Below are positions 58,754 through 64,000 of a stretch of DNA of 64,000 nucleotides, piece by piece (positions within the stretch are counted from its first letter, which is position 1; every line of letters starts with the position of its first letter). Under the pieces are notes generated by a model. The model saw only the letters and a program-made list of their open reading frames with translations. It did not search any database and was not told where the DNA came from. This DNA comes from an uncultured Oscillospiraceae bacterium. Its GTDB lineage: Bacteria; Bacillota; Clostridia; Oscillospirales; Oscillospiraceae. Where the stretch lies: assembly GCA_934597345.1 (NCBI GenBank), contig CAKTRJ010000007.1, positions 4,033-68,032 on the forward strand. Direction: 5' to 3'. The translations under genes and the position numbers were made by a program.

Positions 58754-60043
58754 TCAAGCGCCGTACAGCCGCCTGGCGGCGGCACGGGCCTCGTACAGCA
58801 CCCGCTCTTTGTCCAGCGTCAGAAATTCTCCGTTTTCATACAGCACCCGGCCATCCACCATGGTCATGCACACATCGGCCGCCTGGGCGCTGTATACCGC
58901 AAGGCCCGTCGTGTCCAGATGGGGGCAGAGGTGGGGCGCGCTCAGGTCGATGGCCATGATATCCGCCCGCTTCCCGATTTCGATCGTGCCGGTGTCGCCG
59001 CGGCCCTGCAATTTTGCGCCGTTGACTGTGGCCATCTCCAGCACCTGACCGGCCGGCAGCAGCGCCGCGTCGTGGTGGCAGCCGTTGTGGAGGATGGCCG
59101 CCAGATGCAGCTCCTCCAGCATGTTCAGGTTGTTGTTGCTGGCCGCGCCGTCCGTGCCCAGCGCCACATTGACGCCCTCTGCCAACAGCGCCGGGATCGG
59201 GGCAAAGCCGCTGCCCAGCTTCATGTTGCTGGTGGGATTGTGGACGACGCTGACGCCCTTTTGCCGCAGCAGCGCCCGATCCGCCTCCGTCACCCACACG
59301 CAGTGGGCGGCGGCGCAGGGTACATCAAATACCCCCAGATCGTTCATCCACGCCGCCGGGGTCTTGCCGTATTTCTCCACACAGCTGTCGTGCTCGCTCT
59401 TCGTCTCGCTGAGATGGATGTGCATCCGCACACCGCTTTGGCGGCTCCAGGCCGCCGTCCCCGCCGCCACGTCGGGATTGCAGGTATACTCGGCGTGAAG
59501 GCAGCCGTCCACCCGGATGCGGCCGCCGGCGGCGTTGTGCCAGTCGCGGTAAAGCCGCTCCAGCCTGCGGGCGCTTTCGTTCTTTTCATAGGTGTCCGCC
59601 GGGTCAAAGGCCTGCACCGGATAGCAGAGGTTGGCCTTGATGCCGCAATCCCGCACCAGCTCCGCCGCCTCCCAGGGAAAGAAATACATGTCGGAAAAGC
59701 TGGTGGTGCCGCAGGCGAGCATCTCCAGCAGCGCCAGGGCCGTACCGGCCCGGATATCTTCCGCCGTCATGCGGCCCTCCACGGGGAACACGCTGTCAAA
59801 CAACCACTTCTGCAAGGGAAGATCGGTGCCAACGCCCCGAAGCAGCGTCATGGCGGCGTGGGTATGGGCGTTCACCAGCCCCGGCAGCAGCAGCTTGCCG
59901 GACATGTCCTTCTCACAGTCAAAGGCGCCCTCCGGACGGGCAGCGCCCACATAGGTGATCACCGCGCCGTCAACGGCCACGAAGCCGTCCTCGATCACGC
60001 CGCCGGGCGTATAGACCCAGGCGTTTTTCAGTAATGTGGTCAT
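58754..60043 (-). CDS. Amidohydrolase, MTA/SAH/5'-deoxyadenosine deaminase type
   Basis: A 429-residue metal-dependent deaminase: metal site LVNAHTHAAMTLLRG, LEMLACGTTSFSDMY, RMHIHLSETKSEH, AAHCVWVTEAD, and GTDGAASNNNLNMLEE (metal Asp). These are the landmarks of MtaD/DadD enzymes, which convert the adenine ring of methylthioadenosine, S-adenosylhomocysteine or 5'-deoxyadenosine to hypoxanthine. Placed between a 6-oxopurine nucleoside phosphorylase and an MtnA-like isomerase, it would supply the deaminated nucleoside. Starts 4 bp after the phosphorylase stop. Confidence 0.88.
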   Translation of the reverse strand: MTTLLKNAWVYTPGGVIEDGFVAVDGAVITYVGAARPEGAFDCEKDMSGKLLLPGLVNAHTHAAMTLLRGVGTDLPLQKWLFDSVFPVEGRMTAEDIRAGTALALLEMLACGTTSFSDMYFFPWEAAELVRDCGIKANLCYPVQAFDPADTYEKNESARRLERLYRDWHNAAGGRIRVDGCLHAEYTCNPDVAAGTAAWSRQSGVRMHIHLSETKSEHDSCVEKYGKTPAAWMNDLGVFDVPCAAAHCVWVTEADRALLRQKGVSVVHNPTSNMKLGSGFAPIPALLAEGVNVALGTDGAASNNNLNMLEELHLAAILHNGCHHDAALLPAGQVLEMATVNGAKLQGRGDTGTIEIGKRADIMAIDLSAPHLCPHLDTTGLAVYSAQAADVCMTMVDGRVLYENGEFLTLDKERVLYEARAAARRLYGA

Positions 60044-60047
60044 GCTC

Positions 60048-60869
60048 TCACATCCTTGTCAGCACCTTTTTCAGATAGGCGCTGAAGTTGTCGGCCACCA
60101 GATGGCCCACCTCGTTGACCTCCTCGTCGGTGAGGGGCTGATCCAGAATACCCGCCGCCATGTTGGTGATGACGGAGAAGCCCAGGCAGGGCATACCGCA
60201 GTGGGCCGCCGTCAGCGCCTCGGTCACGGTGGACATACCCACGGCGTCGCCGCCCAGCGTGCGGATGGCGCGGATCTCCGCCGGTGTCTCGAACTGAGGG
60301 CCCTGCATGAAGAAGTAGCAGCCCTCGTGGAAGGTCAGGCCGCTGCCTTCGGCGCACTCACGGGCGATGGATCGCAGCTCGGGACTGTACATTTTCTGCA
60401 CGTCGAAGAACCGGGGGCCGAACTCCGGGATATTGGGGCCCCGCATGGGGGAGCAGCCCGGCAGCATGATCTGATCGTTGATGATCATGATATCACCGGG
60501 CTTGTAACCGAGGTTCACGCCGCCGGCGGCGTTGGTCAGGATCACGGCACGGCAGCCCAGCAGCTTGAACAGGCGGATGGGCGCAGTCAGCTGCGGGAAG
60601 TCATACCCCTCGTAGGAGTGGAAGCGGCCAGACATGCACACCACCTTTTTGCCGCTGATGGTGCCGCAGATCAGCTTTCCGGCATGGGTGGCCACGGTGG
60701 AGCGCAGGAAATTGGGGATGTCCTCATAGGGGATCACCACCGGGTTTTCCACCTGGGCGGCAAAGGGGCCCAGGGACGAGCCGAGAATGATGCCGATCTC
60801 TGGCTGAAAATCCAGCTTTTCCCGGACATATCGGGCGCTTTTTTCAAAGTATTCATAGGTGTATTCCAT
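60048..60869 (-). CDS. Purine nucleoside phosphorylase, trimeric type
   Basis: A 273-residue phosphorylase: GIILGSSLGPFA (phosphate loop), CMSGRFHSYEGYD, ILTNAAGGVNLGYKPGDIM, GPQFETPAEIRAI and GFSVITNMAAG. Glu in the FETPAE segment and Asn in ITNMAAG mark 6-oxopurine (inosine/guanosine) specificity; MTA phosphorylases have Asp in the latter place. So it should act on deaminated nucleosides and yield a ribose-1-P derivative, matching the deaminase encoded next. GGAGG and a TTGACA-17-TAAAAT promoter precede it. First gene of the operon. Confidence 0.92.
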   Translation of the reverse strand: MEYTYEYFEKSARYVREKLDFQPEIGIILGSSLGPFAAQVENPVVIPYEDIPNFLRSTVATHAGKLICGTISGKKVVCMSGRFHSYEGYDFPQLTAPIRLFKLLGCRAVILTNAAGGVNLGYKPGDIMIINDQIMLPGCSPMRGPNIPEFGPRFFDVQKMYSPELRSIARECAEGSGLTFHEGCYFFMQGPQFETPAEIRAIRTLGGDAVGMSTVTEALTAAHCGMPCLGFSVITNMAAGILDQPLTDEEVNEVGHLVADNFSAYLKKVLTRM

Positions 60870-60899
60870 GGAACATCCTCCTTTTGATTCTTTCTTTGA

Positions 60900-60928
60900 A
60901 TTTTATCACACCGGCTCCATGGTGTCAA
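60900..60928 (-). promoter_or_regulatory. Promoter of the nucleoside salvage operon
   Basis: Minus strand TTGACA (60928-60923), 17-bp spacer, TAAAAT (60905-60900). Confidence 0.8.
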
Positions 60929-60975
60929 TTTCACCCCTTTCCACAATTTTCGCCGTAAATCCCGTGAGAAAGGTC

Positions 60976-61003
60976 TTGCTTTTTTTTATTTTCATGATAC
61001 AAT
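60976..61003 (+). promoter_or_regulatory. Putative ferredoxin promoter
   Basis: TTGCTT (60976-60981), 16-bp spacer, TACAAT (60998-61003), 33 bp before the ferredoxin ATG. Confidence 0.6.
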
Positions 61004-61035
61004 AGCGTTGACAAATCTTAATGGAGGTACTCAAA

Positions 61036-61209
61036 ATGGCTTATCAGATCGGTTCCGCTTGCGTCAGCTGTGGCGCTTGTGCAGATGCATGTCCCGTGGG
61101 CGCTATCTCCCAGGGCGATTCTCAGTACGTGATCGACGCCAGCGCTTGCCTGGACTGCGGTTCCTGCGCAGACACCTGCCCCAATGGTGCTATCAATCCC
61201 GCTGAGTAA
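61036..61209 (+). CDS. 2[4Fe-4S] ferredoxin
   Basis: A 57-residue clostridial ferredoxin. Two cluster motifs: CVSCGACADACP (residues 9-20) and CLDCGSCADTCP (about 38-49), related by internal duplication. Soluble low-potential electron carrier for pyruvate:ferredoxin oxidoreductase, hydrogenase and radical-SAM reductions. GGAGG is 9 bases ahead of ATG 61036; single-gene unit with own promoter and terminator. Confidence 0.95.
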   Translation: MAYQIGSACVSCGACADACPVGAISQGDSQYVIDASACLDCGSCADTCPNGAINPAE

Positions 61210-61221
61210 AATCCGTACATG

Positions 61222-61256
61222 AAAAACAGTCGGTGCGACGCACCGGCTGTTTTTTT
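61222..61256 (+). terminator. Terminator of the ferredoxin gene
   Basis: ACAGTCGGTGC pairs with GCACCGGCTGT (one wobble), flanked by A5 and T7. Confidence 0.85.
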
Positions 61257-61296
61257 ATGCGGACGGGCCGTCGGGGACGCCGGCCCCTACAGGGTC

Positions 61297-61325
61297 TTGC
61301 CCGAAGGGCATACATATGGTATACT
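61297..61325 (+). promoter_or_regulatory. Putative trmN6-rsmI promoter
   Basis: TTGCCC (61297-61302), 17-bp spacer, TATACT (61320-61325). Confidence 0.5.
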
Positions 61326-61349
61326 GCGTTTAGAAAAGGAGGGCTGGTC

Positions 61350-62063
61350 ATGGAGCGCACGGAACAGCTGTGGCCCGGTGGGCCGCGGTATCATTATGAT
61401 GAGCAGTGCTTCCCGCCCTCCACGGATTCCTTTTTGCTGGGCGGCTTCGCCGCGCCCCGCCGCGGCGAACGGGTCTGCGATCTGGGCGCGGGCGCGGGAT
61501 TGCTGGGCATGCTGCTACTGGCAAGAGAGCCGTCTTTACAGGTGACCGGCATCGAGCGGGACGCCCACGCCTGCGAAATGCTGGTGCGCAACGCCGCTGT
61601 CAACGGCCTTGCCATGACGGCATTGTGCGCTGACCTGCGGCAGCGGGACGCCCTGCCTGCCGGGGCGTTTCAGCTGGCGGTATCCAATCCGCCCTACTTC
61701 GCGCCCCACACCGGCGCGGTGGCGGAGGGTGCGCGGGGCAGCGCCCGTGCGGAGTTGACCGCCTCGCTGGAGGATATCTTCGCGGCGGCGGAGCGCCTGC
61801 TGCAATGGGGCGGCCGCTTCTGCCTGGTGTACCGGCCGGAGCGCCTGGCGGCGCTGATGGCCGCTGCCGCGGCCCACGGTCTGGAGCCGAAGCGCCTGCG
61901 CATGGTGCAGCACACCGCCCAGAGCGCCCCTTCCCTGCTGCTGTTGGAATGCCGCCGGGGCGGAAAGCCCGGCCTCTCCGTGGAGCCGCCCCTGCTGCTG
62001 CGGCTGCCGGACGGCGGCGAGTCTCCCGACGTGCGCCGCGCCTATTTCAGAGACAAGGAGTAA
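61350..62063 (+). CDS. trmN6: tRNA1(Val) adenine(37)-N6-methyltransferase-like protein
   Basis: A 237-residue N6-adenine methyltransferase (YabB/YfiC group). DSFLLGGFAAPRRGERVCDL leads to motif I DLGAGAGLLGMLL; the catalytic motif is SNPPYF; RLLQWGGRFCLVYRPERL follows. Start ATG 61350 has AAGGAGG at 8 bases; the longer frame upstream is spurious. Followed 5 bp later by rsmI; the pair and the abrB gene in opposite orientation reproduce the order seen in Bacillus (yabB-yabC-abrB). Confidence 0.88.
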   Translation: MERTEQLWPGGPRYHYDEQCFPPSTDSFLLGGFAAPRRGERVCDLGAGAGLLGMLLLAREPSLQVTGIERDAHACEMLVRNAAVNGLAMTALCADLRQRDALPAGAFQLAVSNPPYFAPHTGAVAEGARGSARAELTASLEDIFAAAERLLQWGGRFCLVYRPERLAALMAAAAAHGLEPKRLRMVQHTAQSAPSLLLLECRRGGKPGLSVEPPLLLRLPDGGESPDVRRAYFRDKE

Positions 62064-62068
62064 CCGCT

Positions 62069-62899
62069 ATGCCCGGAACACTATATCTGGTCGCCACCCC
62101 CATCGGCAACCTGGGGGACTTCTCCCCCCGCGCCTTGGAAACACTGCAGAACGCCGACTTCATCGCCGCCGAGGACACCCGCGTGTCGGTAAAGCTGCTG
62201 AACCATTTTGACATCAAAAAGCCCCTGGTCAGCTATCACGAGCACAACCGTGCCGCCGCCGGTCAGGCCATTCTGGCCCGCCTGCTGGGGGGCGAGACCT
62301 GTGCGCTGGTGACCGACGCCGGTATGCCCGCCATCAGCGACCCCGGCGAGGATCTGGTGCGGCTGTGCGCCGAAAACGGCGTAGAGGTGCTGGCCATCCC
62401 CGGCTGCTGCGCCGCTGTGTACGCGCTGGCGGTGTCCGGCCTGCCCACGGGCCGCTTCACCTTTGAGGGCTTCCTGCCCTCCGGCAAGAAGGAACGGCGG
62501 GAACAGCTCCATGAGCTGACCGGCGAGCGGCGCACCATGATCTTCCACGAAGCGCCCCACCGGCTCCGTGCCACGCTCTCCGATATGGCAGAGGCCTTCG
62601 GCGGTGAGCGAAGGATCGCCCTGTGCCGGGAGTTGACCAAGCTCCACGAGGAGACCATGCGCATAACGCTGGATGAGGCGGCGGACTACTACGCCGCCAG
62701 CGAGCCGAGAGGCGAATATGTGCTGGTGGTGGCGGGCCGGGAAAAGTCCAACGCGCCCGCCATGACGCTGGAGGAGGGCGTGGCGCTGGTGCTGCGCCGC
62801 CGTGAGGAGGGCATGCGGCTGAAGGACGCTGTCCGGGCCGTGGCCGACGACACGGGGCTGAGCCGCAACGCACTGTACGACGCAGCCCTGAAAGCGTGA
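62069..62899 (+). CDS. rsmI: 16S rRNA (cytidine(1402)-2'-O)-methyltransferase
   Basis: A 276-residue SAM enzyme of the SPOUT-unrelated tetrapyrrole-methylase fold. LYLVATPIGNLGDFSPRALE, FIAAEDTRVSVKLLNHF, YHEHNRAAAG, LVTDAGMPAISDPGEDLV, IPGCCAAVYALAVSGLPT and FEGFLPSGKKERRE are all RsmI landmarks. It methylates C1402 in the ribosomal P site. The C-terminal 45 residues form the usual helical extension. AAGGAG precedes ATG 62069. Confidence 0.95.
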   Translation: MPGTLYLVATPIGNLGDFSPRALETLQNADFIAAEDTRVSVKLLNHFDIKKPLVSYHEHNRAAAGQAILARLLGGETCALVTDAGMPAISDPGEDLVRLCAENGVEVLAIPGCCAAVYALAVSGLPTGRFTFEGFLPSGKKERREQLHELTGERRTMIFHEAPHRLRATLSDMAEAFGGERRIALCRELTKLHEETMRITLDEAADYYAASEPRGEYVLVVAGREKSNAPAMTLEEGVALVLRRREEGMRLKDAVRAVADDTGLSRNALYDAALKA

Positions 62900-62907
62900 A
62901 CCGCCAA

Positions 62908-63030
62908 GAAGCTTCGCAGAATTCGTGCCCGCGCAGTAGAGCGAAGCGGAACAAGTGCCCTTGGGGTACAGGCGCGAAGAATTTAAATCATTTTTTGCCG
63001 CGACATGCGCGTGGCAAAAAATACTTCTCG
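62908..63030. repeat. Intergenic hairpin cluster, copy B
   Basis: Starts AAGCTTCGCAGAATTCGT as copy A at 54018 does, and contains a matching stem TTTTTTGCCGCG around CGCGTGGCAAAAAA. Lies between rsmI and abrB. Confidence 0.6.
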
Positions 63031-63106
63031 GCCCGGCAAGTGCCAAAGGCGCGCAGCGGGCTGCAATCCTCTTTGGCAATGAAATCAAGATTTCATGCCA
63101 GTATAA

Positions 63107-63142
63107 AAAAACGCTCCCCGCCACATGGCGGGGAGCGTTTTT
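63107..63142. terminator. Bidirectional terminator between rsmI and abrB
   Basis: Perfect 17-bp stem (63107-63123 with 63126-63142), 2-nt loop, A- and T-runs, between convergent genes. Confidence 0.88.
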
Positions 63143-63147
63143 GCGCG

Positions 63148-63390
63148 TCAGCTGTCTCTCAGGTCCTTGAGACACCGGGGACAGACGTTTTTATCCTTGT
63201 ACACCACCAGATCTTTGCTGCTGTCGCAGAAGATACAGCTGGGGCGATACTTTTTCAGCACTATGGTGGAGCCATCCACATAGATCTCCAAAGCATCCTT
63301 CTCAGCGATATCCAGTGTGCGGCGCAGCTCGATAGGCAGCACGATCCGTCCCAGTTCGTCGACCTTTCGTACAATACCGGTTGACTTCAC
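63148..63390 (-). CDS. abrB: AbrB/SpoVT-family transition-state regulator with zinc ribbon
   Basis: An 80-residue protein. The swapped-hairpin DNA-binding domain STGIVRKVDELGRIVLPIEL (residues 3-22) continues RRTLDIAEKDALEIYVDG; the C-terminus has CIFCDSSKD and CPRC, a likely zinc ribbon found in many clostridial AbrB proteins. Start is GTG 63390 after GGAGAGG; the frame further upstream lacks family residues. AbrB represses post-exponential genes in Bacillus; a role in sporulation timing here is inferred. Confidence 0.9.
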   Translation of the reverse strand: MKSTGIVRKVDELGRIVLPIELRRTLDIAEKDALEIYVDGSTIVLKKYRPSCIFCDSSKDLVVYKDKNVCPRCLKDLRDS

Positions 63391-63508
63391 GGAAACCTCT
63401 CCTCTGTTCTGCTTCTCACAACTGTGTGAGTTCCTCTGCCCATTCATCATGACATACTTTTATCCGTTTGTCAACCGCACATCGACATTTTGTCCAATTA
63501 TTTTACAA

Positions 63509-63536
63509 ATATTCCCACCTACTCTGTGCATATAGT
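63509..63536 (+). promoter_or_regulatory. Possible sigma-E-type sporulation promoter
   Basis: ATA (63509-63511), 17-bp spacer, CATATAGT (63529-63536), resembling the sigma-E pattern ATA-(16-18)-CATACAnT, just before spmA. TATACT-like sigma-A overlap is also possible. Confidence 0.4.
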
Positions 63537-63555
63537 ATACTGAGGTGAAACTTTT

Positions 63556-64000
63556 ATGGCAATGCCTTTCTTTTTGACAGCTCTGCTGATGCTTTCTCTG
63601 GTGTTCGGCTGCATCACGGGACAGCTGCCTGCCGTCTCCTCCGCCGCCATGGCGGGCGCACAGGCCGCCGTGGAGCTGTGCCTGTCCATGGCGGGCGCCA
63701 TCTGCCTGTGGAGCGGTGTCATGACGCTGATGGACCGCTGCGGCCTGAGCCGGAAGCTTGCCCGGCTGCTGCGGCCGGTGCTGCGGCGGCTGCTGCCCAG
63801 CGCCAGCCGGGACAGCGAGACGCTGACTGCCGTCAGCGCCAATGTGTCGGCCAATCTGCTGGGGCTTGGCAACGCCGCCACACCGCTGGGCATCCGGGCC
63901 GCCACGCGGATGGCGGAGGGCTGCGGCGGCGTGGCCAGCGACGAGCTGTGCCGACTGGTGGTGCTGAACACCGCGTCCATCCCACGGCTGCCCACCACCG
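63556..64000 (+). CDS. spmA: Spore maturation protein A, cut by window edge
   Basis: The first 148 residues of a membrane protein of the nucleoside-recognition/SpmA group. N-terminal helix FFLTALLMLSLVFGCITG, then a second helix around MAGAICLWSGVMTLMDRCGL, and the diagnostic ANLLGLGNAATPLGIRAATR and LNTASIPRLPTT. SpmA works with SpmB in dehydration of the spore core in Bacillus. GAGGTG lies 8 bases before ATG 63556. The last 45-50 residues lie beyond the window. Confidence 0.92.
   Translation, partial: MAMPFFLTALLMLSLVFGCITGQLPAVSSAAMAGAQAAVELCLSMAGAICLWSGVMTLMDRCGLSRKLARLLRPVLRRLLPSASRDSETLTAVSANVSANLLGLGNAATPLGIRAATRMAEGCGGVASDELCRLVVLNTASIPRLPTT

Noticed and set aside
1..64000. rRNA, tRNA, CRISPR array, prophage structural genes or replication origin
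   Set aside because: No cloverleaf, rRNA-like stretch, direct-repeat/spacer array, capsid/tail gene or DnaA-box cluster was found on reading both strands by eye; a covariance-model scan would be needed for a definitive negative.

Overview
The window looks like a chromosomal segment of a GC-rich, spore-forming, anaerobic gut Firmicute of class Clostridia, most likely Oscillospiraceae (Oscillibacter/Dysosmobacter-like). The grounds are a spmA homologue at the right edge, the Bacillus-like trmN6-rsmI-abrB gene order, Gram-positive lipoproteins, GGAGG ribosome sites, tight ATGA operon overlaps, TTGACA-17-TATAAT promoters and many strong intrinsic terminators. No rRNA, tRNA or CRISPR array was seen.

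Layout. 0-3 kb: shikimate operon aroB-aroA-aroC (minus strand). 3-9.5 kb: a nickel/peptide-type ABC importer (binding protein, two permeases, two ATPases) bracketed by two paralogous SAM methyltransferases. 9.5-13 kb: amino-sugar operon nagB-ROK-nagA. 13-18 kb: a collagen-like protein, a methyltransferase, YhaM, a Dph6-like ATP pyrophosphatase, a Vat-like acetyltransferase and an unrecognised Cys-rich protein. 18-25.3 kb: a carbohydrate ABC importer, a LacI regulator and a cellobiose phosphorylase that have both lost their 5' ends at one junction, and galM.

25.5-37.4 kb is the most striking part. A polysaccharide deacetylase gene (pdaB-like) is split into an N-terminal piece at 37.2-37.4 kb and a C-terminal piece at 25.5-26.1 kb. 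Between them lies an 11,053-bp element with a large serine recombinase, 21-bp imperfect terminal inverted repeats (19/21 identical) and a 7-bp direct repeat (CCCCACG). Removing it in silico restores the deacetylase reading frame exactly through the FDAAWGNED motif. Cargo: an AAA ATPase, LysR, two TetR regulators with palindromic operators on consensus promoters, a CAT-like acetyltransferase, an alpha/beta hydrolase, a membrane protein, a lipoprotein, a cysteine hydrolase, zinc-ribbon proteins and micro-ORFs. No conjugation genes are visible.

37.5-45.5 kb: a family 2 glycosyltransferase, an OmpR-type two-component system, and a MarR-ABC-ABC exporter operon whose second half-transporter is frameshifted inside Walker A. 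45.5-50.3 kb: a DUF559 endonuclease gene embedded in inverted palindromic repeats, a flavodoxin lipoprotein with a MerR regulator, a LysR gene lacking the middle of its effector domain, and a PadR plus SEDS-like membrane protein pair. 50.3-56.7 kb: small membrane proteins, an XpaC-like protein, DUF896, an ABC exporter, an Ig-like protein with a long Thr-Asn linker, uridine kinase and a YdcF-like protein. 57-61 kb: an operon for purine nucleoside phosphorylase, amidohydrolase (MTA/5'-deoxyadenosine deaminase type), MtnA-like isomerase and class II aldolase, which together look like a deaminase-first salvage of 5'-deoxyadenosine/methylthioadenosine ending in DHAP and an aldehyde. 61-64 kb: ferredoxin, trmN6, rsmI, abrB and the start of spmA. 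Several families of intergenic palindromic repeats recur through the window.
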